A DNA stretch of 64,000 bases from Scolanthus callimorphus (GCA_033964015.1 CM066923.1:1240001-1304000), one strand, 5' to 3'; counted from the first letter of the stretch, positions 44,258-58,380 are shown. The notes: generated by a model from the sequence alone, not told the origin. Numbers and translations are program-made.

Positions 44258-47200
44258 TCAACGTCTGAAGAAAAAGTGCATTCTTTGAACAATATCTGGC
44301 TCACGCGAAGACGAATAATAAGTTGACCTACAATTAACGGGATTCAAAATCTCCTTGCAGTCTTCATCTCCCTCCGGATTCAACACGCAATCAACATATT
44401 TCCTTATCATCACCTCCAAAAATCCGGGGGGCGCCTGCCCGTACCTCAAAATCTGGTAATGAAAGTCCTTCAATTTGAACCTACTGCCGAGTTTTGTCTC
44501 CGCCATCGTACGGAGCTTCATAATGCGGAGTTTTCCCATGAGGTAGGCGAGGGACTGACCGGGGACGGTCTGGTAGCGAGTGATTTCTTTATCTGGCTTG
44601 TCAGTGGTATCCCAGGCGTACTTGCGAATAAGGTCACGTGCTTGATGACGTGTCATGTTCATGGTGTGGAACCCCGTGTCGGTGATCAACCGAATCGCCT
44701 GCCAGAGCTGGTAAGCAAACATACAATCATTTCATATCATTTTTCACTTCATTTTTCATTCCATTTTTCATTTCATTTCATTTTTCATTTCATTTTTCAT
44801 TTCATTTTTCATTTCATTTTTCATTTCATTCATTCATTTTTCATTTCATTTTTCATTTTTCATTTCATTTTTCATTTTTCATTTCATTTTTCATTTCATT
44901 TTTCATTTCATTTTTCATTTCATTTTTCATTTCATTTTTCATTTCATTTTTCATTTCATTTTCATTTCATTTTTTTTATATATTTCGACCAATCAGAGCG
45001 CGAGTTATATCGTAGCTACATTATAAAACTGAATAAAAATCGCCATCGTCTTTATTTTATGGCTATTTTATCTGACAAAGATTATATAAAAAACAAACAA
45101 CAAACCATTACCTGCCATTTGAGCATGCCATACTTGAGGAGTGGTTTCCCCTCGTACGTGTCCGTCTCGTTAGCAATGAGAGGACTCTCGGCGTACAGGG
45201 CCCACCCCTCCTGGAACCCTAGAAAGTACACCACAGAGGACAGCCACCTGACCACGCCCTGCTCGATACATAAGAACCGCTCCATGTATCCCTGGGCCTA
45301 CCGGGATAGAAAATAATATTTACATCCATCCATGATAGTAGGCTCGGTTTCCAGCCTTGGCGGTTGAAGGTACGGCTGGAAACGGATGTGACAAAACAGA
45401 CCCAGAGAAACGAAGCACAAGGAGATGTAGATTCTCCTATACAGCAGCTTAAAAAAAACGTGAAATCTGATTTCTCATGAATTGTCTTGCCAGGGGTTCT
45501 GACAGATTTCCTGTCTCATAGCCCGTCCCATTGCCTGATTTCAAGCCGTGAGTGCCTGGGGCGTATCCTATAATATATCAATTATCCGTTCAAGACCAAC
45601 ATGGGGAGAAAGGGCATGCTCAACTATACAAAATCCCAAAGTTTGGTATTAAACAGTCAAATAGCCATTCAAAAAGTCCAAAATTTTACAAGATTTGTGT
45701 GAAATCCGGACGCGGCGTCCGGAAGAGACCATACAAAGCTTATAAAATTCTGGCATCTTGGAATGGCTGTATATCGATCGGAATTTACACAATCAACGCT
45801 AAACTTTCGGATTTTGATTAGTTTAATATGCTCTTTCTCTTTATGTGGAGCTCGTTTCGATAATGGCAATATTAAGGGATTCGCCCCAGGCACTCTCGGC
45901 TTGAAATCCGGCAATACCACACACTAACCACAACCATTATTCTATTCACACAGCCACAGGAATCCCGACAACCAACCTGTAAATGGTGCCCAGGCCTCGT
46001 CTCGTGTGCGCTAACGGTCCACTCCTCATAGCGAGGCCCAGCTTTCTTGTTGAAGAACGGGATTGAATACCTGCCCGCGCGAGAGCAATTCGGCCCACTA
46101 GGGGTGTACCCTTGGGCGGCTACTGACGGATTGAACTCCATAGCGAGACTAACAGGGCAGTTAGGAGTGGTATGCATATTGCCAGCAAAATGGAATTGGT
46201 GGATTGTCTTGGCATCTAATTCAGCCATGATCTAAGTGGAGAGAGAACAGGACTTTAGTAAGGGCATCATGAGCTTTTGGTAAGAGTTAGTCAATGGGAA
46301 GGGAAGAGACGACAAAAAGGCCAACCGTTCGATCTTTTCCCCCGCAAAAACTAGGAAAAACGATTGCTTAGAAAGTGTACTCTAGTAAATATTATCGTTT
46401 TCTATATTAAATATATTCATCGGCTGCTGGAGCAAAATGAAATGGAACAACGGAAAATGAAATAAATACTTTTGTGATGTCGTTCTAAAAATAATATTTT
46501 TGAATCCTCCACGGGATTTTACTGATGGGAAAATCCTAATGATGTTGCTATTTCATGATGTCCTTGATTAAACTATTCAATCCAGCCTATCGGAGGATCC
46601 CTGCGGATGTTCCTTCACCCACTATCTGTCATTTCTATTCTCTTGCTTTAAATCAAACGTCTCCCAGGGGCGTAGCCAGCACTTATGAGAGGGGGGTTCC
46701 AAAATTCCAAACATAAAAAACTCCACATAGATCGGACGTGTTTTTTTGCGTTCTCGCCACAGGAAACCCAGCCAAAAATATTGATGTCGGAGAAAAACTA
46801 GCGTTTGAAGAAATTTGCTACATTTTATTGGAGCTTTTATTTGTTGTCTATCAAATATTTACAATTTTAGTAGTAAGTCGGTCCAGAACAGAAGCGAGGG
46901 GGGTTCCGCTGCGGGAGAGGGGGGGTTCCGGAACCCCTGGAACCCCCTGGCTACGCCCCTGTCTCCCCGCCTTTCCTTCTCTCGAAGAGGCCCCCAAACC
47001 TACCTGTCTACTGTAAGTGAACCAGTTCTGAATGGCTTTCCACCGTTGTGGGCAGTGTTTCCTGGCACTCGCTTTCGTACTGCAAATTCGATAGGCGAGA
47101 TCGTCTGATTCATTTTTGGGGAGTTCTCCATCACTAAAATACATGTCGTCCTGCTCCGTGCGGTTCACTAACAAGGATTTGGCGGTCTCTTCATCAGAAG

Positions 47201-50200
47201 CACCCGTATACTCTCGAGCTATCTCAAGAATCTGAAAACAAACAATCAAGAGTTCAGCTTCGGAAACCATGCTTGTTTTTGGAATATTTACTATGGGTTG
47301 GCGGAAAAAAGAATCTACAAATTCCAGTTAAGGACCTCTGTGATTCTAGGGTGGGTCTGTGATTCTGTGATTCTAGGGTGGGTCTGTGATTCTGTGATTC
47401 TAGGGTGGGTCTGTGATTCTGTGATTCTAGGGTGGGTCACCTTAAGTGGGGACACGGAGCAGATATAATGGGGCCCGTCAAGCGAAATTGTCAAATTTCT
47501 GTTTTCAAGTGTTTTAGGTATATATACATTTCAAACATTGGGCATATTAGTCTTTAATTTCCAATTTTAGAAGGGATTGTATGGGAATTCTGTACTTCTT
47601 GAGCATTTTCTCTATAGTATGATATTCTGGGCCCTTTCGCGTGACGAGGCTCATATTGGTCTGTGAAAGTGCTAGCCGGATCTTACTAACGTGTTCTTGG
47701 TTTATACCTCTTCGTAGAATACCCCAATCATATCCCTGCCAATCTGATGCACTTCCGCTGCCGAGATGTCATCTCGAACAAAGTACGACAGAAATGACAT
47801 ATACGCCGCTTTTCCGTGAAGCTTCTCGCCAGTCGGAAGTTGCTGGGTAGTTCGGGATACCTGTGTGCCATTGCGGTACACATGCGTCAGCGGTAGACTT
47901 GCAAAACCTGGTAGCACGTGATCTGGGACGCAGTGCTGCAAGTATTCAGTCTCAAGGAAACTGCAGAGCGTTAGAAATAGAACATAAACATTAAAGATAA
48001 TGTACATGTGAACAAAAATTAAAATTAAAATATGGACATGAACGTGCACGTGAACATGAACGTGCACGTGAACTTGAACATGCATGTTAGCATGTGAGCA
48101 TGAACATGCACGCGAACACGAACATACACGTGGGCACGTGGAAATGAACACATACACGTGGGCACGTGGAAACGAACACATACACGTGGGCACGTGGAAA
48201 TGAACATACACGTGAACTTGAATATGCACCACACACTCATGCACGTTAGCATGTGAACACGAACATGCTCGTGCACGTGAAGATGAAAGTGCACGTGGGC
48301 ACGTGGAAATGAACACATACACGCGGGTACGTGGAAATGAACATACACGTGAACTTGAATATGCACCACACACTCATGCACGTTAGCATGTGAACATGAA
48401 CTTGCACGTGAACATGAACACGAAGCTGCATGAACATGGACGAACATGCACGCGAGCACGAACATGTACGTAAACCTGAAACGGAGGGGTTAGGAAGGGA
48501 AACATCAAGGTTGCTTACGTGGGGGCAAGGAGGTGGTTGGGTGTATTGCGTCATATTCATTGCAAAAAAAATTGCCACTCACCGTATAAGTTGATGCACA
48601 GGTTTCCCAATATACTCCACGAAGTATTCCCGAAGAGACTCGTTCATGTCTTTGCCGTATTTTTCTCGCCATGCATCGAGCTCGGCCTTTTTATTGTTGA
48701 CGTTGGAGAAGAATGTGTTTTTTTCTATTAAATCAAACGTCGTCGAGTTGAGTGCCCCTGAGTACGTTGAAATAAAAAGAGCAGTCAGATAGAGATGGAT
48801 TAAATAAACAGAAGACACAGGTAGACAGCTCTAGAATGGCGTCTAAGAGGGCCTGCAGAAATTCCATCCATTCAGCGAGCCAGAGGCAAATTAACGCGCT
48901 TCAATCAGAAAATAGCAAAGCCATTGAGTCCATCCATTCAGCAAGCCAGAGGCAAGATAGTACGCACTTTAATCAGACAATAACAAAGCCTGCGAGCAGT
49001 AGCCCGAGTATCAGGCTTTCTTCGGGGAAAAAAATCGATTAGAGGGAGGGTCCTGACACCCAGCCTAAGTGAGCTGAGACTCTTTGCACCGCTTGGATTC
49101 AGTTCGGAAAAAAAAAGATGCCACCGGACGTCATAAAATCCCGTTGTCTTCAGAACCCGTTTTTGTATTTCCTTCAAGTACCGAAAAACGACTCTTATTG
49201 AATGACCCACAGCCAGACGTTCCAGAGGCTACCGTAATTATTTCAAGTACTGAGCTCTCGTGATTTCTACCCCACGGGTATGATTAATGTTAAGACCACT
49301 CTAATAGCTCATTATGTCATTGCCTTAAGCATTCCTAATTATAGAAGTCATATATTACCACAACAAAATAATTTCAAAACAAAAGGAAGTACGGCTTCAT
49401 GGATTTTATGGTTTGTTTGTTATGCATGAAATTTTGAAGCTATTTTTATGACTAAGCTTGAAAAAATTTTTGCCCCACGTAGTGGATTCTACAGATACAC
49501 CTGTCACAATACTTTAATGGATTTGCAGCTTTAGAAATAGGGGTGATTGGTAAAGCCCCTTTCAATTGACCTTAATATGTTGTTATAGATACTGGTTTTG
49601 TATTCTAATGAACCTGGAGAGTTCAGGTGTACAAAGACGCACAACTACGCAAATGAATCTCATAAGAAAGGTGTCAAACAATGGGATATCAAATAAAGAA
49701 AGACAATATATTCTTAAAGTAAAGCTCCTTAAAGTTGGTAGATCAAACAGATCCGTGTAAAGTCACTTTCAATTTTAAGCTAAATGAAACAGAAGGTGCA
49801 CGGTAGGTTTGCAGAGAAAATTGTCATTATCCTATCAGTGTCAAGATCATCTGATGCCATCCTTACATTGTTCAAAAAGTGAATATGAATTTACACTTTG
49901 AAATCGTAATTTGCACACAAATTAACACATAATAGTTGATGACTTCCTACCTTCAGGCCCATGGAGTGCGATAGTAAGATATTCTGGCTTGTATTTGAAC
50001 CCATTCAATCCACCGATACATCCCTCGATGTTTCGTACCATTCCAACGTTGATCCCCATCTGAAGATTCTCAGTATAACGATCAAACGTTCTATTAATCT
50101 CCACTAATTTATCCCTAAAAAGTTCCATGTCTTCCACGTTTGAAGGCTTAAAATGAACGATCACATGTTCGAAATACTCTAGCACATAGCAAATTGGCAT

Positions 50201-50725
50201 CCAGCAAAAGACATCAGGCCCTAACATCCAGTCACCAAAGTAATAATCATATCCGAATGGTACACCATGAGGAAATACGTGTTTTACCCAATGCTTTGCC
50301 CGAGCAAGAGCCATTCTCTCCGTTATACTGAGTTTATTCTTATCTTCATCAAAGTTTTCCAGCTCACGATGCAATGCCCTCGATCTATCCGTGATATACT
50401 TTATTCTACTCGGTGAAGGATCGTAACTTCTGTACGAACGACGAATTTCAGCCGACTTGTCTGCTGAAATAGGCTTCATGTGAATCCTCTCAGGGTAGAG
50501 CTCGTAGTGAGTGTCCAGAAGTTTATTAAGAAGACTAATAAATCTAGTGTTTTTGGATTCAGAGGTTTTAAATCCATTGTCTGTAGCTTTCTGTTCATTC
50601 TCGTCAACTTTTGAATATTTAACCATAAGTGTTATCCCAGCAACCAAGCACGAAATCCCGATGATTATCACACCTGAGGCAATTAGAATTATTATTCGTC
50701 CGTTTTTCTGTCTTTTGGACTGCAT
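44258..50725 (-). CDS. DUF885-family type II membrane protein 2, seven exons, about 773 aa
   Basis: Exons (minus): 50725-49951, 48757-48583, 47960-47708, 47231-47004, 46231-45977, 45297-45112, 44707-44258, totalling 2322 bp with consistent GT-AG borders and phases. Exons 1-5 have the same lengths as in gene 1 (775, 175, 253, 228, 255); exon 6 is 3 bp shorter. The intron that splits gene 1 before ITRYQ is absent here, so the last exon covers both. A signal anchor (IIILIASGVIIIGISCLVAG) lies near residues 10-34. The DUF885 motifs HETRPGHHLQ (end of exon 5) and FQEGWALYAESPL (exon 6) are intact. The C-terminus reads KYVDCVLNPEGDEDCKE and continues to a natural stop, giving the reference for the broken end of gene 1. 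It probably encodes an extracytoplasmic, possibly metal-dependent hydrolase; the function is uncharacterised. Confidence 0.93.
44735..44972. repeat. TTTTTCATTTCA microsatellite array
   Basis: About 20 imperfect copies of ATTTCATTTTTC with some shorter variants, in the last intron of DUF885 gene 2, starting 28 bp upstream of the acceptor at 44707. The large plus-strand ORF across it is an artefact. Confidence 0.92.
46665..46961. mobile_element. MITE with CAGGGGCGTAGCCAG ends
   Basis: CAGGGGCGTAGCCAG at the left and its complement CTGGCTACGCCCCTG at the right are perfect. TCTCC precedes the left end and TCTCCCC follows the right end, suggesting a short target duplication. The subterminal regions carry GGGGGGTTCC words. 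Ends of the form CAGGGGCG are common in hAT-type elements, so I infer that superfamily. It lies in intron 4 of DUF885 gene 2. Confidence 0.85.
47338..47440. repeat. 27-bp minisatellite, about four copies
   Basis: The unit TGATTCTAGGGTGGGTCTG with TGATTCTG is repeated nearly exactly, in intron 3 of DUF885 gene 2. Confidence 0.88.
48026..48480. repeat. CACGTG-rich minisatellite in intron 2 of DUF885 gene 2
   Basis: Interwoven short words (GAACATGCACGTG, GGGCACGTGGAAATGAAC, ACACATACACGTG) build two larger duplicated blocks, one seen at about 48190-48260 and again at 48340-48400. Many CACGTG E-boxes result. Three minus-strand frames stay open through it and give Cys/His/Val-rich artefact ORFs. 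Confidence 0.85.
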
Positions 50726-53700
50726 TCTGGTGGGTTTTCAGCTGCTTGTCGCCTGAAAATATAACAATCAGACAGGAATGATTAGCTGAAGCCATGCTCA
50801 CTTGCTAAACCTTGGTGTCTACATCAGTACCTCTGGGTGGTGGTCACACTACGATTACTTTTGTTGTCTCGTGTTCTCTCTTGCATACTAAATACAGTGC
50901 TATATATAAGCTGACCTACCTGTGAAAATCTGATAGAAATACTCTCAAACTAAAGTTAAAGTTTTTTTTTGAAGAATATATGAAGAATCCAACGCCGTCA
51001 AAGACACCACGAAGTTTTGTAATTCAACTCGATTGAGTAAAAATGTGATAGTGCAGCAATGTGTGTAATTATGCCCCTAGCTAAGATGTTAAAGATATTT
51101 TAGATGCAACTGAAGTTACGTAGCACAAGTTCTAGTCTATCCACGTTACGAAAAAATGCTTGAACTTCAACTTTTTAGACATTGAGTCCAATATAGCTGG
51201 ATAGATGTTCTAAACATACCTCTCGTGCTTGCACCACGACTAAGAACATTATATCTTGCAATCATGAAATGGATTTCCATTTATTCATATTAGTAAGGGA
51301 ATGACATGTTTTTTCTAGTTCATTAAATCCATTTGAGCCTCACAATATATTGATCACCAAGTAAAATCCAAGCAGATAAAGCTTATTTGTTAAGTACTGC
51401 ACAATTACAACAGCATGGAAAAGAGCAATATAATTTCAATGACAATACAGTAAAAACTGGACGTAAAATTATGGAGACCTTGTTGGAGTTGTGGGAACAG
51501 GGATCACTTTTCAAGCTGCTGCAGTGATATATCTTTGGCAATCAAATCCTGCCAACCCGAAATGGGAAGACCTTATCTGCCACTCTGAGATTCCCAGATT
51601 AAAATTGATATAATCATTGCAGAATACTTTGCTCCTATCCGTGATACTTTGTATATGTGTCAGGACAGAACATAATCAATCCCTCTTTAATCCGAACGTT
51701 TGAACTGAAACGAGTAAAAGTAATTATCCTAATTTTTAGTCTATCGTTTTTTGTCCAACTGACGTTTCGTCGCTTGAAATAATATGCATTTTTTCGAGAG
51801 CAACGATCTAATGAACAATAACGAGGAAACACCACTTTGATACATAACTAACATTCCTTGTTGAAAATATCGACGAGTGGCTAGGATCACGACGACTGTT
51901 TATTGTTGTACTTGGAAAAATCAAATCATTTTACTTTCAAGCTGCCTCCTGAAATCTTTTTTGATCTAAGTTTTCTAACGGTTTCCATTTCGAGAGGAAA
52001 ACAAGAAGCTTATACGATATGGTTGTCAAAACTGAAGATTAAGCTATCTCTCGCCATATTCAGATATTCGGCAGTAAAGCGGATCTCTCTTACTTTTATA
52101 TGGTCTGCTTAGCTTATACGACAATAAACAGAGAAATAACAGAAACCTTACATTACAATGAATAAAATCAAGCACAACATGAAATGGGTAATTACTGGAG
52201 TCTAAAGCTCTTCCTACACTAGCTTTCCCTTCCCTACTCTGCCATTCTTGTAAAAGAGTAATTAATTCGTTACAAAAAAATGTCAAAGAGATGTGGCGCG
52301 TACTGCGCAACACATTCTGACGTTTGCAGAGAAGAAAGGAAACGTTCTGTGCGCATGCCCAGTTAATAATTACGTGCTATGGAGAACTAGGAGGGACTTA
52401 AAAGAAATTCTCTAGGCGGGAGATAAAATATGAACTTAGAGTAACATTCACATTTTCAACTTAGTTAGCCAACAAAAAGAGAGTAACAACTAAAAGGATT
52501 GTGTAATACAACACTCACGCCAGCTACTGCACTCCTACCTCGATGTGTTTCAAGAAATGATCTTGCGTAATGACGGTGTGTCGTTGAAGGCCAAAATACC
52601 TGATGTATATATACTACGACGTCATCTGCGTTATTCGCATCATCGGAGAAATGGCTGAAGGATAACCAAACCCACACCGTTACGTTTTTCGGACGCGATA
52701 TCGTGTGCAAGAAAACGTCTTATAAACTCGCCCTACGCAGCTTGACCAAAGATTATAGTCACAATAAGAATTCTTAACGATTCCTATTTCCTTTTCAGAC
52801 GCTCATGAAAGAGAAATGCAAATACTTGAGCCTAGATGCTTGAATATGCGGTTTTGCGAGCACGATTCGCCGTCTTTTTGGCGTCAAGAAACGAAACGTG
52901 TTATTTTGAAGGTCATACCTGAGCTGGTTGTGTGGTCTCGGAGCCAGATTACTGAATACTGCTAACCTTGGATCAGAAGTTTGATGAGCGCATTAGATGA
53001 AACACGAGATAAAGCAAATGTACTCAGGGACGCTTTCGTATTGTAACTCTTTTTAAACGGGCTTAAGAAAACTGTCATTCTACTATCTAATTAATAACCT
53101 TGATCTTAGGATGTGCTCGAGATGACACGGTTTTCTAGTGCGACTTTAAATTGCTTCTACTCTCGTTTCTAGATTTCTCGTCACATTAGCAAGAAAAAAA
53201 AAAACAGGACGAGCGATAAAAATGAAAGAAAGCAAGAAAATTCTGATAGATTGAAGATTTGGGAAATCCTGAAGACTTTTATGATGAGTCCATAAAAATG
53301 GAAATAAGGGGGATGCACGTACATGAACACTATAGCGCCAAAACCAAAACCAAAAGCCAAAGCGAATAAGAATTGTCCTTTTCATAAAGTCAAGCTTTTC
53401 TTTAAAGTCGACTTTCTCTCATAAAATAAATTTTAAACGAAAAAATATATCCCAAAAATACCAAAAATTAATCTTCAAAAAATTAGTCTTCAAATTAAAT
53501 CGTGAGGACCATGCAAAGGACTCAAACACTGCATCAGCGTTTTAAAAGAAAACAAATACAGTTATTTGGATTAAGTTAACGTTTTCTAAAATCTGATTTT
53601 CCATTTGACTAAGCAAAGCATGCCACAAACGCGGGTCCAATTCTAATGGAAATCAATTAGTGTGTCAGACCCTGCCTTGTCTTGGATAGCTTTTAGTAGT

Positions 53701-56700
53701 CAATAGTTGTTTGGTTTACAGGGTGGAAATGATATGTCTGCTGGAGTGATCACCATGCTACTCCGATATACTGAATATTGTATCGATAGTTTTGCGTTCA
53801 AGATCGCTTAAAAAAACGTGTACATTTGATCTGGTCCCACCCTTCCACACCCGCCACCAGGCATGTTGTACCAAAACGCATTTTAATAAAAAAAGCTGGG
53901 TATGTTAAGTTGGACTTCTAGATTTCAATCGTTCAAATTGCAAATAAAAAGACCATAAGCAAATTTGACGCAGTCTTTCCATGGGCAGCTATGCTTGCTT
54001 TCGGTTTTAAATCTTCGTCTTTGCTCCGACGAAGGGCTAACGCTCGAAATCTCAGTAAAATACTAGTTCTCACACTAGTTTAACACAAATCTCAACATTT
54101 CCTTTGGCTGTTGTCCCTGTTTACGTCCCAGCCGACAAAGACCACCTAATTTTCCCGCAAAACTACATAAGCTATACCATGATTCGTTCAGTAATTCTTT
54201 TGGGGTGTAGCGTTCCGCGCATGTACTAAGTTTAAGTTTCATTTGAAAAATGTCTAGTCATTACCTGGATGGCAAACAAATGCCTTTTCAGAAAAGGTCG
54301 GTAAGATCCAGCATATAAAACCTCCCTCCTCTCCTCTTTTTCCCTGGAAACGGTGCCAGCACTCTCCGCGCATCAAATACTAAATGCATGTTTAAATGCT
54401 GGCTACTCTAATTCACTAACGGAGGAAGTCTAACCGTCCCGTGAGGGACGGTCTTGTCTAATTCAGGTAAAGTGACTTGCTCTAGCCTAAACCTTTACTT
54501 TAAGAACCTGTCAGAAATCACCTGAGCTTCAAATTAATAGACAAAGCAATAAATTGTGCAATAAATGTAAAGCATTTTTTTGTTTTGAAAGCTATAGCTT
54601 AATACTTTGTTCAGCTACGTCCCGTATGAGCTCAAGTTAATGATGACATGAATGACGTCATCACCCCGTCACGTGACTAACTGTAGCACGATGGATTTCC
54701 TAATAAGGACTCAGACGAGTTTGGATTGTTTCCATTTTAAATGGACCAGTAGTATAGCATGTTCTGGATAACAAAAAATCCTAATATCTTTGAAGGACAG
54801 AGACTAGTAAAACAATTGTACAATACAAACATCTTAACACAAACTTTCCATCGGAAAACAAAAGCAGTCATCTGTAGAACGAAGATAAAGAAGCAACTAC
54901 ATCCTTACAAAAATCTAACATGTATAGAAGATTGATGATATTTGAAAGATTGATTTTGTTACTGTAGGATCAAAAGAAATCGTTCATGCTATGTAACATA
55001 ATCACAATCTTCTATACATGTTAGATGTATAGAATTTGATCGCTATATTATTTTTGTGTGTTGCTTTTGATTTCTCGAAGATAAGTTGTATGTGTGTGTG
55101 TGTCTCGGCGTGTCCTACTTTTTATTAACAATGTAAGGGGTGTCCTATCCAGATTAGCTCTCATAGTTATTGTAGTGCACCCGTGCCTAAATATGGAACA
55201 AAATTGTAAACAAAAATGAACAAAACACGTACATACTTATAGGGCATAAATAAATAAATTTAACTTGACTTTGCTAAGAAAACGATGGCTTTGTCTCCTC
55301 TGTCCCCCACTGATTCGGACTGAATGATTTTGAATAGTCTATTGTACTTATGTTACATTTGAAAGTTCCATGTAGAATACAGCGAAGAAGCAAACGTGTT
55401 TTTTAACAAAATTTCACCATGACGTGACTTGCGCATTAAATTTGATAAGGGTCTTACGACAAATTAAACTACTCGTGATATTTTTCAAAGATAACTGGTT
55501 GCGTGTTTTGCTCGGAGCTAAAAGGAAAAAAGACGGAGTGCCTTGCGGCAGCTAAAAGATTACACACAGTGATTCGCACTATGCGATCACAGGGACTTCA
55601 CATGTTCCGACGACTCACAGAGATCCGGAAGAACTTTCCAGGTCTGCTTCAGCAGGCGTTAGGCCTCTGCCTTGCACGCCAAAACATCCACTTTCTTTTC
55701 AAGTACAACCAAGGTTTTATCTGAGGTCAAAGCCATTTTTCGGCTTAGAGTTAGCGCCAGAAAAGATAAAGAAAACCATGAAGAGATTGCTTAACACTAA
55801 TTTTTGCCAAAATTCTGTTACATGTGAAGGTCTGGACATCTGAACTTTTGTTCTTCGGGACTACTGATTTATTTAAAAACAAAATTGGGTACATAAACTA
55901 GTAAACATTTAAAACAGATATGGAGAACTCCGTTAAGAGATAACAATTAATCTAGTCTTGTTTCAGTATTTTTAGTGCATTCGGCGAACAAGGATTCTAA
56001 GTTACATTTGAAAAGTTATCAAAGTGCCATGAGGTGTTTTGAACGGTAAACAACGTGACAAGCAAATTTAACCATCATAAAACACATTGCAGCTAAAAAG
56101 GATGGATGCAAAGTAACTGGCTTTTCTCTCCTTTCTGTCAAAGTTTCAAAGCATTTGTTTTAGATATAGATTGTTTATTGTGGCGACAGTAAGTGCTGCA
56201 AAGTGTTCTAACGGAACGCTTACCTGAAAACTGCTTGCGATGGACTTGTTGAAATGTTGCACGAGCGAAGAGCTCTCGACGTTGTCGCCTTGTCTTTAAG
56301 GCTTGGCAGATTTGTCGTCAGGCAATACAGTCTCTGTACTGAGCCAGTCGGTCCTTTTACCATAGGTCAACAAGGGCCAATCATGCTAAGAACGCGCGCG
56401 CCATGAGCGATTTCAGATTTTATCAACTTATCAAAACCATATCAAACAATTGGGTTTTATTGGCTTTTGGGAGATTGGACCTTGACGATGCCCGAGTATC
56501 AAAAGAAAAAGAGGATATTCACTCTAAATGATTTTCCGTCAATTTGAGATAAGAGAATTCAGCAATAAATGCAAAGGAAATGGAAAACATCGAGTTTGAT
56601 AAGATCTGCCCTCGAGGGTGTAAAAACGAGACGAAAGGTTCTCTGAAGTAATGAGAAAAAGACAAGGAGTCGCGAATTTGTAAACATTACTCGGGCACAA

Positions 56701-58380
56701 AAAATAATTGAGGCACTTTAGTTTATTACATTCAGCTGTAACCGAATGTTTCTAGCAGCTCAAGTGGCCACTTAAGAAAGAAAAAACATTTTCTTTCAAA
56801 AAAGATGTTTTAAGTTAATATTTATACAGTTTTGGAAGGGGTCCTTTATTGATTACATAATGAAATTATGAAATTTTAAAATGTAATATTGGTAATAATG
56901 GCATCAATTTTATTTTAGTTTTCTAGAAACAAATCAAGACTCGTGATTGTAGTTAATTTAAAACAGTTACTCTTGTTTAGGGTTTTAGTTTCAAATTATT
57001 AGCATAACATAATGAATTTCTCAGTTACCGGAACTGTTTCTATATTAGAATCCGGTGAGTGAGAATGTCGGTATAATGAGAGTTCACTTCTAACGGATTT
57101 CACACATCTTGATAAGCCAAGCGATACACATAGAAATCACTAAATATTCAATAACCACAAATAAAATAAAGATAACTTTGACTTTCTCTGGCGGTAATCC
57201 TCCTAATTCTCATCTTTTTCAACTACATTTTCGTAATGTCGTTTTTCCAAACAACTTTGAATGTCTTGAAATGTCATTTTAGAACAATTCGGGTGAGGTC
57301 TGACAACGAACACAAACATGGCTCGGTGAAATATCGCCCGGGGACAAAACGAGTTTACTTTGGCGGCAAAAGCGAGAGACGAACCGTAAAAAATGTTAGA
57401 GAATGCAATAATGCGATACCCAAGAGCAGGGAAAAAATCTAGAAAGCTAATGGGAACTCTATAAGCTCAAATGTAACACAAAAATACACTCAGGTTTTCA
57501 ATGAAAATAACGTTTTACAGACAGGAATGCACATTTTGGCTAACAATACCGGTCATTATTTTTTTAGCTGAATTTCTTTTCTCGCAACAAATATTCAAAA
57601 TGAGACATAAGTTGAGGGCATTAAAAAAAAACAGAAAACTTAAAAAAATTCACGAAACGATCAATCACAACTATGAGAGCTAATCTCAGAATAAATAAAG
57701 AATGGCCAGGAATTATTTATCTGGCCCTTTCCCTATATATTTTCCCCTCGAACCCTCGTGGGTTCGAATCCCACTCAGCCTGTTTTTTTTTTCATATCCA
57801 GGTAGTTTTCTCTGGTAGGCATACTTAGTTTATTTTCCCATAACTCTGCCCTTTCCGAGGTCTTTTAAAATAGAAATAATATTTTATTAAATATATTTAT
57901 ATTTATTGCTTATACAAGATAAAGTTGCAATCCAGGACTTATTCAGGAAGGGTGGGCGATTCAGACATAAATTTAATTCCCCTTTTAGTCGTGCATGGGA
58001 AGCCATCAGAATTCTGTACAAACATTTCTGGCTCTAAGCTTCAAACGATGCCAAAACACAATTTGGTTATCATTTGGCATTTGACTCAAGATTGAGATAT
58101 TTTACGTGGTATTACGGCCAATGCGAAGCAGTTGATCGTAGGTGAAGCTATCGCAATCGGCTCACGTAGAGAATGAATGACATGGCTGCTTTCTCATTTT
58201 TCACTTCAAGCTAAACGAATTTCACAAAACAACAAAGGCCTAGATAGCGCTAGAAACCACAAGTCCTAACTGAATCTCACACCCATTGAGCACATGTTGG
58301 ATGTCTGAAAGCAATCTTAACTTCCATTGCGAGGTTTGTTTTCAAACGAAAATAGAGCAAATAAAGGGATTGATATGTTA
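50726..58380. other. Gene-poor stretch upstream of DUF885 gene 2
   Basis: No exon with a recognisable domain. TATATATA at about 50901-50908, 175 bp above the DUF885 gene 2 ATG, is a possible TATA element. Other contents: a 112-bp inverted repeat at 54914-55025 (21-bp perfect arms TCTAACATGTATAGAAGATT plus G), a small GC hairpin at about 54432-54452 (ACCGTCCC/GGGACGGT), the phrase GACGAAGGGCTAACGCTCGA at about 54029 (related sequence near 58640) that looks like a retroelement tail, and a lone tRNA-like B box at about 57762-57775 followed by a T run. The ORFs at 52465-52710, 55503-55724 and 57236-57442 are not supported. Confidence 0.5.

Noticed and set aside
44459..45316. 285-aa plus-strand ORF, the longest in its area
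   Set aside because: Its centre is the TTTTTCATTTCA microsatellite, and its ends are the antisense of DUF885 gene 2 exons.
47702..48578. Cys/His/Val-rich minus-strand ORFs that could look like a secreted peptide gene
   Set aside because: They are translations of the CACGTG minisatellite. Only the 47708-47960 part is a real exon, of DUF885 gene 2.
54432..54452. Rho-independent terminator-like GC hairpin
   Set aside because: Bacterial terminators do not apply in this eukaryotic context, and no U tract or adjacent gene is present.
57752..57782. tRNA gene candidate (GGGTTCGAATCC followed by a T run)
   Set aside because: Only a B box and T-arm-like sequence are present. No A box or acceptor pairing can be found upstream, so it is a relic or chance.
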